DNA of 64,000 nucleotides from an uncultured Croceicoccus sp. (lineage in GTDB: Bacteria > Pseudomonadota > Alphaproteobacteria > Sphingomonadales > Sphingomonadaceae), in the NCBI RefSeq assembly GCF_947496385.1, contig NZ_CANMCP010000005.1, forward strand, positions 175,563-239,562, in the 5' to 3' direction. The position numbers were made by a program, and so were the translations under genes. The notes under the pieces were generated by a model, which ran no database searches, had not been told where the DNA came from, and saw only the letters and a list, made by a program, of their open reading frames with translations. Shown here one piece after another: positions 1 through 10,148 of this stretch (positions are counted from its first letter, which is position 1; each line of letters opens with the position of its first letter).

Positions 1-155
1 GGCCGGCGGCGACCGTGCTCGACGATATGCTGACCATTGCGTGCGGCTATGGCGCGCTGCGGCCCACCATGGTGCAGCGGGCGGGCAAGCCGGCAATGCC
101 GACCGCCGACATGCTGCGCGGCCATCCCATTGCGGCGGGGACCGAGATCCGGTGA
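1..155 (+). CDS. fmt: Methionyl-tRNA formyltransferase, C-terminal end (partial)
   Basis: The reading frame entering from the left edge (codons from position 3) ends in TGA at 153-155. It encodes the last 50 residues of what looks like the C-terminal domain of Fmt, which formylates initiator Met-tRNA; recognisable pieces are YGALRP and [15 protein letters not shown]. The stop overlaps the GTG start of truA (GTGA). The fmt-truA order is common in alphaproteobacteria and supports the call. The catalytic N-terminal domain lies outside the window. Confidence 0.75.
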   Translation, partial: PAATVLDDMLTIACGYGALRPTMVQRAGKPAMPTADMLRGHPIAAGTEIR

Positions 156-898
156 CGCGCTTTGCCCTGACGCTGGAATTCGACGGCGGCCCGTTCATGG
201 GCCTGCAACGGCAGAAACACGGCCCCTCGGTGCAGCAGGCGGTGGAGGAGGCGGTGCACGCCATCACGCATCAGCATGCCGCGATGCATGCCGCGGGCCG
301 CACCGATGCGGGCGTGCACGCCATCGCCATGCGCGCGCATATCGACGTGGACCATCCGCGCGGGGCGGATCACCTTCGCGACGGGCTGAACGCGAAATTG
401 CGCCCGGCGCCTGTCGCCGTGACCGATTGCGTCGTCGTACCCGATGAATGGCATGCCCGCTTTTCGTGCACCGGGCGGCGCTATCTCTATCGCATTGCCA
501 ACCGGCGCGCGCCGCTGACGCTGGATCTCGGCCGGGCGTGGCAGATGGGCATCCCGCTCGATGCAGAAGCGATGCACGACGCGGGTCAGGTGCTGATCGG
601 GCATCACGATTTCACCACGTTTCGCTCCACCGCGTGTCAGGCGAAGAGCCCGATGCGCACGCTCGACCGCCTCGATGTGGAGCGGGTGGCCGGCGAAATC
701 CACGTCCACGCCGCCGCGCGCAGCTTCCTGCATCATCAGGTGCGCTCGATGGTGGGGTGCCTCGTGCGCGTGGGCATGGGCCGTTGGACCAAGGGCGATC
801 TGGCCGACGCGCTCGCCGCGCGCGACCGGCAGCGGCTGGCGATGAATGCCCCGCCGCAGGGGCTCTATTTCGTGGACGCGACCTACGACCCGGATTGA
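152..898 (+). CDS. truA: tRNA pseudouridine(38-40) synthase TruA
   Basis: This 248-residue protein converts uridines 38-40 of the tRNA anticodon arm to pseudouridine. The catalytic motif GRTDAGVHA is present, with the nucleophile at Asp52, and the N-terminal [13 protein letters not shown] strand is typical of the family. The GTG start at 152 is chosen because it overlaps the fmt stop and places the first beta strand at the N-terminus. An upstream ATG would add fmt-frame residues with no similarity. Length fits the family. The 3' end overlaps the convergent MATE gene by 16 bp. Confidence 0.93.
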   Translation: MTRFALTLEFDGGPFMGLQRQKHGPSVQQAVEEAVHAITHQHAAMHAAGRTDAGVHAIAMRAHIDVDHPRGADHLRDGLNAKLRPAPVAVTDCVVVPDEWHARFSCTGRRYLYRIANRRAPLTLDLGRAWQMGIPLDAEAMHDAGQVLIGHHDFTTFRSTACQAKSPMRTLDRLDVERVAGEIHVHAAARSFLHHQVRSMVGCLVRVGMGRWTKGDLADALAARDRQRLAMNAPPQGLYFVDATYDPD

Positions 899-2286
899 CC
901 CGCCGCGCCGCGCCTCTTCCGCACCAGCACCCAATATGCCGCCCCCGCGGCAATCGCCCCGCCCACGACATTGGCCGCAAGCTCGGCGGTATAGACCGCA
1001 TCCGCGCCCCACGCGCTCTGCAATATCCACGCCACCGGCACCATGATCGCGAGCACGCGCAGGAGCGATTGCAGCAAGGCAAGCCCGGCATGGTCCACCG
1101 CGTTCAACGCCCCGTTCGACGCGATGAGCAGGCCATAGCCGCCGTAACCCCACACCCCGATCTCGACATAATCGGTGAGCGCGGCGATCACCGCCGGATC
1201 GTCGGTGAACAGCCGCGCCAGCGCACCGCGCGCGAGAAACAGCGCCAGCCCCACCGCCGTGCCATAGGCGACACAGAACCCCGCCGCCAGCATCGCGGCA
1301 TGGCGCACCCGCCCATGGCACCCCGCGCCCCAGTTCTGTCCCACGATGGCGCCGATCGCCCCCGAAAGGCCGAGCAGCGGCACCACGGCAAAGCTTTGCA
1401 GCCGCCCCGCCGCGCCGAACCCGGCAACGGCGGCCTGCCCCTCCGCAGCGAGAAAACCGGTCAGCACGGACAGGCCGATGGGATTGATCGAATTAGAAAA
1501 GGCCGCCGGCCCCGTCACCCGCGCCAGCGCCAGCGCATCGCCCAGGCCCGCATGGCGCAATGCGGAAACCGACAATCCGACCCGACTGCGCGCGAGCAGG
1601 ACGAGCCCCATCGCCATTGCGCTCGCAAACCCGCCGATGCTCGCATAGGCGGCGCCGGCGATGCCAAAGCCCGCCATGCCGAACGCGCCATTGATGAGCA
1701 CGGGATCGAGCAGCCAGTTCACCACCGCAAAGGTGATCAATATCGCCATCGAATGCCGCGCCAGCCCCTGCCCGCGCAGCGCCCCGTTGGCGCCCATCAT
1801 CAAGAGCTGCAGCGGATAGAACATTGCATAGGGCCGCATATACGCATCGATGAGCGGGAGCAGCGTATCCTGCGCCTGCATCAGTTCGAACAACGGCAAG
1901 CGCCAGATGAACAGCGCCGCCGCCAGCACGAGGCCCAGCCCCGCCGCAACGCCGATCCCCATCGCGGCCAGCCCGCGCGCATGATCCATGTTCCCCTTGC
2001 CCAGGGCGCGGCTCACGACCGAGCTGATCCCCGCCATCACCCCGACGCCGAGGCTGGACAGCGCGGTCGTGACGGGAAAGATGAACGCCACCGCCGCCAG
2101 CGCATCGGCGCCGAGCTGCCCGATGAAATACGCATCGATGATGCCGACCGACATGATCGCCGCGACCCCGACGATGAGCGGCGCGGTCTGCGTGACCATG
2201 AGGCGCGGGATCGACCCCGTGACCAGTCGTGCCTTTTGCGCGCGGCGCGGTTCTGAGGATGCGGTTTCGTCGGCTGTATCGGACAT
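883..2286 (-). CDS. MATE family efflux transporter
   Basis: This 467-residue polytopic membrane protein has about twelve hydrophobic segments arranged as two similar halves, as in MATE/NorM Na+- or H+-coupled drug antiporters. The first half starts with [20 protein letters not shown] and has the family-type segment [24 protein letters not shown]. The second half contains the [11 protein letters not shown] motif. The start at MSDTADET leaves a short cytoplasmic tail before the first membrane segment. The substrate cannot be told from the sequence. Its 3' end overlaps truA, which is transcribed towards it. Confidence 0.88.
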   Translation of the reverse strand: MSDTADETASSEPRRAQKARLVTGSIPRLMVTQTAPLIVGVAAIMSVGIIDAYFIGQLGADALAAVAFIFPVTTALSSLGVGVMAGISSVVSRALGKGNMDHARGLAAMGIGVAAGLGLVLAAALFIWRLPLFELMQAQDTLLPLIDAYMRPYAMFYPLQLLMMGANGALRGQGLARHSMAILITFAVVNWLLDPVLINGAFGMAGFGIAGAAYASIGGFASAMAMGLVLLARSRVGLSVSALRHAGLGDALALARVTGPAAFSNSINPIGLSVLTGFLAAEGQAAVAGFGAAGRLQSFAVVPLLGLSGAIGAIVGQNWGAGCHGRVRHAAMLAAGFCVAYGTAVGLALFLARGALARLFTDDPAVIAALTDYVEIGVWGYGGYGLLIASNGALNAVDHAGLALLQSLLRVLAIMVPVAWILQSAWGADAVYTAELAANVVGGAIAAGAAYWVLVRKRRGAAGQSGS

Positions 2287-2444
2287 GCGAAGGCCCTTAA
2301 CGCGGATCACGGCGCTTGTATGCCCTTCCCGCCATCTTGTGCGCGGGGCGGTCCGGCGCGCATGTTCGCGTCATGCTCTGGCCAAACGGGGCGGGAGCGG
2401 CCATGACCATACCCAAAGATGAAAAACACGAAGGAGCCAACCGC

Positions 2445-3560
2445 ATGACCGCGACCACAGCACGGCATATCTATTCGAAACTCGACGCGGACGGCACGCT
2501 GACCGTCGGCATCGCGGAGGAAAGCCTGCCCGAACCGACCGGCTCGCAGGTTCTGATCGAGGTGGAAGCCGCGCCGGTCAATCCCTCCGATCTCGGCCTT
2601 CTGTTCGGGTCCGCCGATCTTGAAAATGCCGAGTTCGGCGACGGCACGATCACCGCGCAAATGCCCGCCCCCGCCCTGCGCGCGATGCAGGGCCGCGTCG
2701 GGGAGGCCATGCCCGTCGGGATCGAAGGCGCCGGCCGCGTCGTGGCCGCCGGCGATGACGCGGCGGCACAGGGGCTGATGGACCGGCGCGTCGCCTGCGC
2801 AGCGGGCGGCATGTATGCGACGCACCGCGTCGTGGAGGCGCGCGAATGCATGACGCTCCCCGATGACGTCCCGGCGGAGCTGGGCGCTGCGTCCTACGTC
2901 AATCCGATGACGGCGCTCGGCTTTACCGAAACCCTGCGTGCAGAGGGCGGCAAGGGTATCGTCCACACCGCGGCTGCGTCCAACCTGGGCCAGATGCTCG
3001 TGAAGATCTGTGCCGAGGATGACATTCCGCTCGTCAATATCGTGCGGTCGGACGAACAGGTAAAGCTCCTGCGCGACATTGGCGCAAAGCATGTCGTGAA
3101 CAGCAGCGACGACGATTTCTTCGCCCGGCTGAAGGACGCGATCGCCGAAACGGGCGCGATGACCGCCTTCGACGCGATCGGCGGGGGGCGCATGGCCTCC
3201 ACCATCCTGACCGCAATGGAACAGGTCGCCTCCGCGAACGACGAATACAGCCGTTATGGCAGCAGCACGATGAAGCGGGTGCATGTCTATGGCGCGCTGG
3301 ACCTGTCCGCCATCGAACTGACGCGCAGCTTCGGCTTTGTCTGGACGGTTTCGGGATGGCTGCTGATGCCGTTTTTGACGCAGGCCGGGCGCGACACGGT
3401 GGAGCGGATGCGCGGCCGCGTGCGGGACAATCTCACCGGCATGTTCGCGAGCCAGTATTCCGCGCGCGGCGATCTGTCCGCCATGCTGCGCCGTGAAAAC
3501 GCGCTGTCCTACAATGCGAAGAAGACGGGCGAGAAATTCCTCGTCACGCCGAACGGGTAA
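2445..3560 (+). CDS. Zinc-type alcohol dehydrogenase / quinone oxidoreductase family protein
   Basis: This 371-residue protein belongs to the medium-chain dehydrogenase/reductase superfamily. The N-terminal GroES-like part includes VEAAPVNPSDLG, followed by a GIEGAGRVVAAG stretch and a Rossmann-like cofactor domain (KGIVHTAAASNLGQMLVKI). No structural-zinc cysteine cluster is visible, so it resembles the zinc-independent quinone-reductase-like branch. The start is chosen at 2445 behind a clear AAGGAG ribosome-binding site; an in-frame ATG at 2403 is possible. The substrate is unknown. It converges on the penicillin-binding protein gene with an 8-bp gap. Confidence 0.85.
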   Translation: MTATTARHIYSKLDADGTLTVGIAEESLPEPTGSQVLIEVEAAPVNPSDLGLLFGSADLENAEFGDGTITAQMPAPALRAMQGRVGEAMPVGIEGAGRVVAAGDDAAAQGLMDRRVACAAGGMYATHRVVEARECMTLPDDVPAELGAASYVNPMTALGFTETLRAEGGKGIVHTAAASNLGQMLVKICAEDDIPLVNIVRSDEQVKLLRDIGAKHVVNSSDDDFFARLKDAIAETGAMTAFDAIGGGRMASTILTAMEQVASANDEYSRYGSSTMKRVHVYGALDLSAIELTRSFGFVWTVSGWLLMPFLTQAGRDTVERMRGRVRDNLTGMFASQYSARGDLSAMLRRENALSYNAKKTGEKFLVTPNG

Positions 3561-3567
3561 GCGGCGG

Positions 3568-5496
3568 TCAGTTCGCGCCCGGCACCGCGCGGATCATGAA
3601 CTGCCGCCAGATGCGCGCCGGTGCGTCGCCGCCCGAAATGCGGCTGCGGTCGGCGGCGTCCGCATCGGCATAGACCCACACGCCCGCCACGATCCCCCCG
3701 GCCCAGCCGACGAAGACCGCATTGCGGTTTTCCTGGCTGGTGCCGGTCTTGCCGAAATTGGGAATGGGGAGCCGGGCGGCCTGCCCCGTGCCGCGGTTCA
3801 CCGTTTCGCGCAGCATCTCGATCATCTCGGCATGGACGCGGGGGTCGAGGCGGTAGCGTCCGCCATGATCCTCCGGCTCACCGCGGGCGGGCTGCACCGC
3901 ATAGGGGTGCACCGGATATTCGCCGCGCGCGACGCCCGCATAGGCGGCGGTAAGCTGCAACAGGGACACGTCCGCCGTTCCCAGCGGCAATGACGTATCT
4001 GCCGGGTCCATCGCCGCGTCGATGCCGAAATCCTGCGCGAGCGAGACGACCGCGTCGCCGCCGACCTGATTATAGAGCCGCGTCGCGACGACATTGCTGG
4101 AATGGACGAAGGCATCCTCCAGCGTGATCTGCCCGCGATAGGCATTGCCCGCATTGCGCGGCCCGCCGGGCATCTCGGTATCGCTCACCATCATGCCGGG
4201 ACTCATCCCCTGCTGTAACGCGGCGAGCCAGACGAACAGCTTGAACGTGGAGCCGGGTTGCCGCCCGGCCAGCGCGTGGTTGAATTGATTCGCGTTGTAA
4301 TCCTTGCTGCCGACCATGGCGAGCACGGCGCCGTCGGGCCGCATCGCGACGAGCGCGACCTCCGCATCGCCGACATCGACCGAACGCACCGCCGCCTCCG
4401 CCGCGCGCTGCACCTCCACGTCGAGCGTCGTCGCGATGATCGGCGCATCGGCGCCATACCCCTCCGCCACGGCGAGCCGGCGGATCCAGTTGGTGAAATG
4501 GGCATAGCGCGGCGGTTCGCGATTGGATTGCAGGCGCAGCCGCGCATCGGGCATCGCGCGGGCCTCCGCTTGCGTCAGATAGCCTGCATCGACCATCGCG
4601 ATCTTCACCACGTCGGCGCGGGCGCGGGCGGCGGCGGCATGGACGCTGGGCGCAAGGCTGCTCGGCGCCTTGGGCAGACCGGCGAGCAGGATCGCCTCCT
4701 GCGGGGCGAGATCCTCCGGCGCCTTCCCGAAATAGCGCATGGACGCCGCGCGCAGGCCATAGGAGCGGTCGCCGAAATAGATCTTCGAGAGATAGCGTTC
4801 GAGGATTTCCTCCTTCGTCAGCCACAATTCGAGCCAGAGCGCCGTCGGCACCTCCAGCAATTTGCGCCCCATCGTGCGATCGTGGCTGTAATAGGTGACC
4901 TTGGCGAGCTGCATCGTGATGGTCGAGCCGCCCTGCATCGACCCGCCGCCCAGATTATGGACGAACGCCCGCGCCACCCCGCGCGGATCCACGCCCCAGT
5001 GGGAGAAGAACCGGCGATCCTCGATCGCGAGGAAGGGCTGTATCACGTGGGCGGGCAGCATCTCCGCCTCCACAGGGGCGAGCACCACGTCGCCGCCGCG
5101 CGCGATCGGCTGACCGTCCTGCGACACCAGCACGAAGGGATCGCCATGCGGATCGAGCGTTTCCGAAACGGGCTTCGTCGCGGCGAGCCACACGATCGTG
5201 AGGCCGAGCAGCACGACGAACGCCACAGCCCCCCATTTGACCAGCCGCGCGGTGAGCGTGAACGGCAGCAGCAGGCACCCGGCGATACACCCCCGGCGCC
5301 GCGGTTCGTCCGGCGGCGCGGGGTAATATTCGTCCGCATAGGGATCGGCGCCGCCGTCCCGCTCGTCCCAGTCATGGCCGGAACCGTAGCCCTGCGATTC
5401 TTCGAGATAGCCGGGTTCGTCCGCGATCCGCGCGTCATCGCGGCGCGAACGGCGCCACCACCTGTCGCGGCGCGGCTTTTCGAAATCATCCGCCAT
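3568..5496 (-). CDS. Class A penicillin-binding protein (PBP1 family transglycosylase/transpeptidase)
   Basis: This bifunctional peptidoglycan synthase has 642 residues. Residues 1-75 are a charged cytoplasmic tail and residues 76-105 are a membrane anchor. The glycosyltransferase 51 domain follows, with AIEDRRFFSHWGVD and its catalytic Glu159, then the GGSTITMQLAK motif. The transpeptidase domain has the SxxK motif at Ser416 (STFK), SSN at 466-468 and KTGT near residue 594. All catalytic motifs are intact. It is shorter than PBP1a and PBP1b of E. coli and more like the compact alphaproteobacterial paralogues. Confidence 0.92.
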   Translation of the reverse strand: MADDFEKPRRDRWWRRSRRDDARIADEPGYLEESQGYGSGHDWDERDGGADPYADEYYPAPPDEPRRRGCIAGCLLLPFTLTARLVKWGAVAFVVLLGLTIVWLAATKPVSETLDPHGDPFVLVSQDGQPIARGGDVVLAPVEAEMLPAHVIQPFLAIEDRRFFSHWGVDPRGVARAFVHNLGGGSMQGGSTITMQLAKVTYYSHDRTMGRKLLEVPTALWLELWLTKEEILERYLSKIYFGDRSYGLRAASMRYFGKAPEDLAPQEAILLAGLPKAPSSLAPSVHAAAARARADVVKIAMVDAGYLTQAEARAMPDARLRLQSNREPPRYAHFTNWIRRLAVAEGYGADAPIIATTLDVEVQRAAEAAVRSVDVGDAEVALVAMRPDGAVLAMVGSKDYNANQFNHALAGRQPGSTFKLFVWLAALQQGMSPGMMVSDTEMPGGPRNAGNAYRGQITLEDAFVHSSNVVATRLYNQVGGDAVVSLAQDFGIDAAMDPADTSLPLGTADVSLLQLTAAYAGVARGEYPVHPYAVQPARGEPEDHGGRYRLDPRVHAEMIEMLRETVNRGTGQAARLPIPNFGKTGTSQENRNAVFVGWAGGIVAGVWVYADADAADRSRISGGDAPARIWRQFMIRAVPGAN

Positions 5497-5547
5497 GACG
5501 CACCGCCCTACCCGATGGCGTGCCCGGCCGCATCCGGCCGACGCGCA

Positions 5548-6537
5548 TTATCCGGCGCGCGACACGACGCTTTCGGGAAGGTCGGTGCCAAAGACGCGCT
5601 GATAATATTCGGCGACCAGCATGCGCTCGGTCTCGTCGCACTTGTTGAGGAAGGACAGGCGGAAGGCAAAGCCGACATCGTTGAAGATGCGCGTGTTTTC
5701 GGCCCAGCTGATGACCGTGCGCGGCGATGCGACGGTGGAAATGTCGCCATTGATGAACCCTTCGCGGGTCAGATCGGCGACCTGCACCATCTTGCGCACG
5801 AGGTCGGGTTCGGCATCGGGCACCTGCGCGCGCACGATGTTCACTTCGGTCGCCTCGGGCAGGTAATTGAGCCCGACGACGATGTTCCAGCGGTCCATCT
5901 GCCCCTGGTTGATGGCCTGCGTGCCATGGTAAAGCCCGCTGGTATCGCCGAGGCCCACCGTGTTGGCGGTCGCGAACAGGCGGAAATGCGGATCGGGGCG
6001 GATGACGCGGTTCTGATCGAGCAGGGTCAGCTTGCCGCTGGTTTCCAGGACGCGTTGGATGACGAACATCACGTCGGGGCGGCCCGCATCATATTCGTCG
6101 AACACCAGCGCGGTCGGCGTCTGCAGCGCCCAGGGCAGCAGCCCTTCGCGAAATTCGGTGACCTGCAACCCGTCGCGCAGCACGATGGCATCGCGCCCGA
6201 CGAGGTCGATCCGGCTGATATGCGCATCGAGATTGATCCGCACGCAGGGCCAGTTGAGCCGCGCGGCAACCTGCTCGATATGGGTCGACTTGCCTGTGCC
6301 GTGATACCCCTGCACCATGACGCGGCGGTTGTGCGCGAACCCGGCCAGGATCGCGAGCGTGGTGTCGGGATCGAACACGTAATTGGGATCGGTATCGGGC
6401 ACGCGCTCGTCCGCGCGGCTGAAGGCCGGGACCTTCATGTCGATGTCGATCCCGAAGGTCTCGCGCACGTCCACTTGCATGTCGGGCGCGGCCAGTGCGG
6501 TTTCGTGGCTGTTCGTGTTCTGGGTAATGTCGTTCAT
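5548..6537 (-). CDS. cobS: Cobaltochelatase CobS-type AAA+ subunit
   Basis: This 329-residue AAA+ ATPase has Walker [10 protein letters not shown], Walker [10 protein letters not shown] and the sensor region [14 protein letters not shown], matching CobS. CobS with CobT drives CobN to insert cobalt into hydrogenobyrinate diamide in aerobic B12 synthesis. The start at 6537 (MNDITQ) gives the usual CobS N-terminus ([13 protein letters not shown]). CobT does not follow here; the next gene downstream is the PBP. An upstream J-domain gene is a common neighbour of cobS in alphaproteobacteria. Because the partner is absent locally, another MoxR-like role cannot be fully excluded. Confidence 0.88.
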   Translation of the reverse strand: MNDITQNTNSHETALAAPDMQVDVRETFGIDIDMKVPAFSRADERVPDTDPNYVFDPDTTLAILAGFAHNRRVMVQGYHGTGKSTHIEQVAARLNWPCVRINLDAHISRIDLVGRDAIVLRDGLQVTEFREGLLPWALQTPTALVFDEYDAGRPDVMFVIQRVLETSGKLTLLDQNRVIRPDPHFRLFATANTVGLGDTSGLYHGTQAINQGQMDRWNIVVGLNYLPEATEVNIVRAQVPDAEPDLVRKMVQVADLTREGFINGDISTVASPRTVISWAENTRIFNDVGFAFRLSFLNKCDETERMLVAEYYQRVFGTDLPESVVSRAG

Positions 6538-6606
6538 GGCACCATTGCGGTTAAACATGTGCCGCGGGCGGGGCAACAGGCAATCGGCCACGGCGCCGGT
6601 TTTGCA

Positions 6607-7212
6607 TCACCCGAAGCGGCCCGCGCGGCGAAGATGCTGATACGCGGCGACGACCTGTTGCAGGCGATTTTCATGGCTGCGGTCGCCGCCGTTGCGGTCG
6701 GGATGATACCGCCGGACAAGTTCGGAATAGCGGCTTCGCAATTTCTGCCGGTCGGCATCGACGCAAAGGCCCAGCACGTCGAGCGCCCGGGCATCCTCGC
6801 CCGAAACGCCGGCGCGGCGGGCGCGGTCCTCTTCCCGCCATTGTCGTTCGCGGTCCGACCGGCGGGCCCGGGCGCGCGCCGAAATCGCCTCCAGCGGATC
6901 GTCGAAATCGGCCCAGCGCGGCGCACCGTCAATGCCCGCCGTCGGCGAATAGGCCCGCGAATCGCGCCATCCGGACACGGGCGATTGCGCGTCGAGGATT
7001 TCCTCCGCGCTCATCCCTTCGAAAAAATCGTAGCCTGCATTGAACTGCCGCACATGGTCGAGACAGAACCAGCGCCACTCCCCCGGCCCGTCGAAACCGG
7101 GGCCGCGCGCGCCCGGCGCACGAAATTCGCCCGCCTCCTCGCATCCGGGGGCGTGGCAGATCGTGCCGGGATTTTCGTGTCGTCCATGGAACCGGTCTCG
7201 TGACATCGCCAT
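6607..7212 (-). CDS. J-domain (DnaJ-like) co-chaperone protein
   Basis: This 201-residue protein has a C-terminal J domain: the last 65 residues begin ARALDVLGL and include the diagnostic HPD in RRYHPDRNGGDRS. The HPD motif stimulates the ATPase of an Hsp70. The N-terminal half holds conserved Cys/His residues (CHAPGCEEAGEF and FCLDHVRQFN) that resemble a small zinc-binding element found in alphaproteobacterial J proteins next to cobS. It is transcribed with cobS and diverges from bolA. ATG codons at 7212 and 7206 are both possible starts. Confidence 0.85.
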   Translation of the reverse strand: MAMSRDRFHGRHENPGTICHAPGCEEAGEFRAPGARGPGFDGPGEWRWFCLDHVRQFNAGYDFFEGMSAEEILDAQSPVSGWRDSRAYSPTAGIDGAPRWADFDDPLEAISARARARRSDRERQWREEDRARRAGVSGEDARALDVLGLCVDADRQKLRSRYSELVRRYHPDRNGGDRSHENRLQQVVAAYQHLRRAGRFG

Positions 7213-7268
7213 TGAAATGATACGCCCGCCCCGAAATGTGAACCCCCCGAATTGAAAGCACCCCCATC

Positions 7269-7565
7269 ATGCCCCAACCCAATTCCCCATCGGGCCCGCT
7301 CGAAGCGGAAATCCGTGAACGGCTTACCGCCGCATTCGCGCCCGCCAGGCTCGACGTGAAGAACGACAGCGCCGCCCATCGCGGCCACATGGGCGACGAC
7401 GGCAGCGGCGAATCGCATTTTTCGATCTTTATCGAGGCCGACGTATTCAAGGATCGCTCCCGGCTCGAACGGCAGCGCATGGTCAACCACGCGCTGGGCG
7501 ACATTCCGGGAGAGCGCGTCCACGCCATCGCGATCAAAGCCGAAGCGCCGGGGATCGTCCCATGA
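7269..7565 (+). CDS. bolA: BolA family protein
   Basis: This 98-residue protein has the BolA fold signature: the segment DVKNDSAAHRGHMG, with the invariant His that can bind a shared [2Fe-2S] cluster with a monothiol glutaredoxin, then FSIFIEADVFKDRSRLERQRMV as helix-loop. BolA proteins act in Fe-S cluster trafficking and iron signalling. The stop codon overlaps the ATG of the GST gene (ATGA), so the two are probably co-translated. The length is normal. Confidence 0.92.
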   Translation: MPQPNSPSGPLEAEIRERLTAAFAPARLDVKNDSAAHRGHMGDDGSGESHFSIFIEADVFKDRSRLERQRMVNHALGDIPGERVHAIAIKAEAPGIVP

Positions 7566-8287
7566 GCTACGATCTGTGGTACTGGCCCGGCCTTCCGGGG
7601 CGCGGCGAGTTCGTGCGGCTCGTGCTGGAGGCGGCGGACATCGCCTATACCGAGCCGGCCCGCGCGTCCGGCCTTTCCACCGATGACGGCATGTCGAAAG
7701 TGGCCGAACATCTCGCCGCGATGAAGAGCCGGCCGGCGTTTGCCGTGCCGCTGCTCGAAACGGCAGGCGAATCGATTGCGCAGACGCCGAACATCATCGC
7801 CTTCCTGACCGAGGAGCACGACATCGGCACGAATGATGCAGCGGCCCGGCGCTATATGAATCAGCTGCAGCTCGACATCGCCGACATGACGGAGGAGGTG
7901 CACGGCGTGCATCATCCCATCGCGACCTCGCTATATTACGAGGATCAGAAGGACGCGGCGATGCAGGCGGCGGAGGATTTCCGCGAAAACCGCATCCCCA
8001 AATATTGCAATCATTTCGAGGCCGCCGTGCAAGCGAACGGCGGCGACTGGGCCATCGGCAAGACGTGGAGCGGGCTGGATGCGTCGCTTGCCTATCTGCT
8101 CGACGGGCTGCACTGGATGTTTCCGAAACGCATGGCCGCCCTTGCCGGGGATTATCCGAAGCTGCACGCGATCCGCGACGCATTCTTTGCCTTGCCGCGC
8201 ATCGCCGAATACCGGAAAAGCGACCGGTGCCAGCCTTTCGGCAAGGAGGGCATCTTTCGCAACTATCCCGAACTGGACGCTGCATGA
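7562..8287 (+). CDS. Glutathione S-transferase family protein
   Basis: This 241-residue protein resembles sigma/alpha-like GSTs. The N-terminal thioredoxin-like domain starts SYDLWYWPGLPGRGEFVRL, where the early Tyr and the GRGE turn are typical of GSH binding. It also has the SIAQTPNII element corresponding to the SNAIL/TSI motif. An all-helical C-terminal domain follows (residues about 90-230). The substrate is not predictable. It overlaps bolA upstream and the pirin gene downstream by 4 bp, forming a small operon. Confidence 0.85.
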   Translation: MSYDLWYWPGLPGRGEFVRLVLEAADIAYTEPARASGLSTDDGMSKVAEHLAAMKSRPAFAVPLLETAGESIAQTPNIIAFLTEEHDIGTNDAAARRYMNQLQLDIADMTEEVHGVHHPIATSLYYEDQKDAAMQAAEDFRENRIPKYCNHFEAAVQANGGDWAIGKTWSGLDASLAYLLDGLHWMFPKRMAALAGDYPKLHAIRDAFFALPRIAEYRKSDRCQPFGKEGIFRNYPELDAA

Positions 8288-9177
8288 CCGACCCCATTTT
8301 GAAAACCGTCACGCCCGTAAGCCACGATCTCGGCGCGTTCACCGTGCATCGGGCCGTGCCGCAGCAGGCGTGCCGGTCGGTCGGCCGCTTCGTCTTCGTC
8401 GACGAATTCGGGCCCAGCACGCTCGACATCGGGACCGGCATGGACGTCCGGCCGCATCCGCATATCGGCCTGTCGACCGTCACCTATCTCCTCGAAGGGG
8501 CGATCGAGCACCGCGATTCGCTCGGCAGCAGGCAGGTTATCACGCCCGGCGCGGTCAATCTGATGACGGCGGGGCGCGGTATCGTCCATTCCGAACGGTC
8601 GCCTGCGGACGAACGCGCCGCCGGCCCGCGCCTTTTCGGGACGCAGACATGGCTCGCGCTTCCCGATGGGCAGGAGAATATCGACCCGGCGTTCGAATCC
8701 ATCGCGTCGAAGGATCTTCCCATCGTTGCCGACGGCGGATCGCAGGCGCGGATCATCATGGGCACCCTGTGGGGCGAAACCGCGCCGACCACCTGCCATG
8801 CCGAAACGATCAATGCCGACATCGAACTGGCGCCCGATGGCAAGATGCCGGTCGACGCGGACGTCGCGGAGCGCGCGGTGATGCTGCTCGCCGGCGATGC
8901 GAGCATTGACGGCATTGCGCTCGACCCGTTGAAGCTCATCGTGCTGCGCCCCGGCGCGGCGGCGGTGCTGTCGTCGCGCGACGGGGGCCGGGTCTTTCTG
9001 CTGGGCGGGGAACCGGTGGGCAAACGGCACGTGTGGTGGAATTTCGTGCACAGCAGCCGCGACCGGATCGAGCAGGCGAAGGAAGACTGGCGCGACGGCA
9101 AGTTCCCGCGCGTGCCGGGTGACGAGGCGGAATACATCCCCTTGCCCGACCGGCCAAAGACTGTCAGCTATCCTTGA
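8284..9177 (+). CDS. Pirin family protein
   Basis: This 297-residue bicupin protein has the pirin metal-binding cluster HPHIGLSTVTYLLEG, in which two His residues (with a further His and Glu in EHRDSLG) bind Fe. HSERSP follows. Some pirins have quercetin 2,3-dioxygenase activity and others act in redox signalling; which applies here cannot be told. The C-terminal cupin contains LLGGEPVG and WWNFVHSSRDRI, typical of the family. The ATG overlaps the GST stop. Confidence 0.9.
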   Translation: MTDPILKTVTPVSHDLGAFTVHRAVPQQACRSVGRFVFVDEFGPSTLDIGTGMDVRPHPHIGLSTVTYLLEGAIEHRDSLGSRQVITPGAVNLMTAGRGIVHSERSPADERAAGPRLFGTQTWLALPDGQENIDPAFESIASKDLPIVADGGSQARIIMGTLWGETAPTTCHAETINADIELAPDGKMPVDADVAERAVMLLAGDASIDGIALDPLKLIVLRPGAAAVLSSRDGGRVFLLGGEPVGKRHVWWNFVHSSRDRIEQAKEDWRDGKFPRVPGDEAEYIPLPDRPKTVSYP

Positions 9178-9203
9178 AAGAAAACGGGGTATGGGACAGG
9201 CCT

Positions 9204-10130
9204 ATGAAAACGGTGCAGCTGGCTAACGGAATCGAATTGCAGGTTCGCGACGAAGGGCCGCGCGATGCGCCTGCGCTGATCTTCCTGCACGGTTTCCCCG
9301 AATCGCACCGCACCTGGCGGCATCAGATCCCGCATCTGTCGCACCGCTTTCGCTGTGTCGCACCGGATCAGCGCGGATACCGCCATTCGTCGAAGCCCGG
9401 CGGGCCGGAGCATTACCGGGCCAGCCTGCTGGTCGGCGATGTGTTCGCGCTCGCCGACGCGCTCGACATCGGGCAATTCACGGTCGTCGGGCACGATTGG
9501 GGCGGCGCGATCGCATGGGCCGTGGCGATGGCGGGACAGCCCAACGCCGATCCGGTCGCGGCAAGCCCCCATGCCGGCCGCGTCACCCGCGCGATCATCG
9601 CCAATGCCCCGCACCCCGCGGTGATGCAGACGCTTTTATATACCGACCCGGAACAGCGCGCCGCCTCCCAGTATATTCGCGTGTTCCGCGATACCGGCAA
9701 TGACGCGTTGATCGAACAGGGCGGCCTGCTCCCCCTGCTGGCGAAGGCATTTCCGGACCGGGATTCCTCACCCCGCCCGGAAGCCGAGGAGCAGGCCGCG
9801 TTGATCGAGGACTGGTCCGATCCGGAGCGCGCGTTCGGCATGATCAACTGGTATCGCGCATCCGCCATGGACGTGCCGCCGATGGACGCGCCCTTTGCCA
9901 TTCCCGACGATGCAAAGGCGATCGCCATGCCACAGATCACCATCCCGACGCTCGTCATCTGGGGGATGGAGGACCGTGCGATCCGGCCTGCCAATCTCGA
10001 CCGGCTTTCGGATCATGTCGACGATCTTTCCATCACGCGCATTGCCGATGCGGGTCATTTCGTCATCTGGGAGCGGCCGGAGGCGGTGAACGCGGCGATG
10101 GACGGGTTTCTCGGCACGGGCGAACGGTAA
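9204..10130 (+). CDS. Alpha/beta hydrolase, epoxide-hydrolase-like
   Basis: This 308-residue alpha/beta hydrolase has the oxyanion motif HGFPESHRTW and the nucleophile elbow GHDWGG (Asp nucleophile), the arrangement seen in soluble epoxide hydrolases and haloalkane dehalogenases. Late acidic and His residues lie in IWGMEDRAI and DAGHFVIWE. The HGFPES motif favours epoxide hydrolase over dehalogenase. The start is the ATG at 9204; a TTG at 9174 overlapping the pirin stop is an alternative that adds ten residues. The natural substrate is unknown. Confidence 0.85.
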   Translation: MKTVQLANGIELQVRDEGPRDAPALIFLHGFPESHRTWRHQIPHLSHRFRCVAPDQRGYRHSSKPGGPEHYRASLLVGDVFALADALDIGQFTVVGHDWGGAIAWAVAMAGQPNADPVAASPHAGRVTRAIIANAPHPAVMQTLLYTDPEQRAASQYIRVFRDTGNDALIEQGGLLPLLAKAFPDRDSSPRPEAEEQAALIEDWSDPERAFGMINWYRASAMDVPPMDAPFAIPDDAKAIAMPQITIPTLVIWGMEDRAIRPANLDRLSDHVDDLSITRIADAGHFVIWERPEAVNAAMDGFLGTGER

Positions 10131-10148
10131 CGCCCATTGCCAGCCAAG

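Noticed and set aside
448..2256. A 602-codon plus-strand open frame crossing the end of truA and the MATE gene.
   Set aside because: It overlaps two clear genes in other frames, is extremely Arg/Pro/His-rich and has no recognisable motif.
5548..6606. A cobalamin or other riboswitch upstream of cobS.
   Set aside because: The gap of about 70 bp between cobS and the J-domain gene is too short and has no B12-box-like sequence.
4258..7203. A 981-codon open frame on the plus strand opposite the PBP, cobS and J-domain genes.
   Set aside because: It is an antisense shadow caused by high G+C. It spans three well-supported minus-strand genes and their gaps and encodes Arg/His/Gly-rich sequence with no domain.
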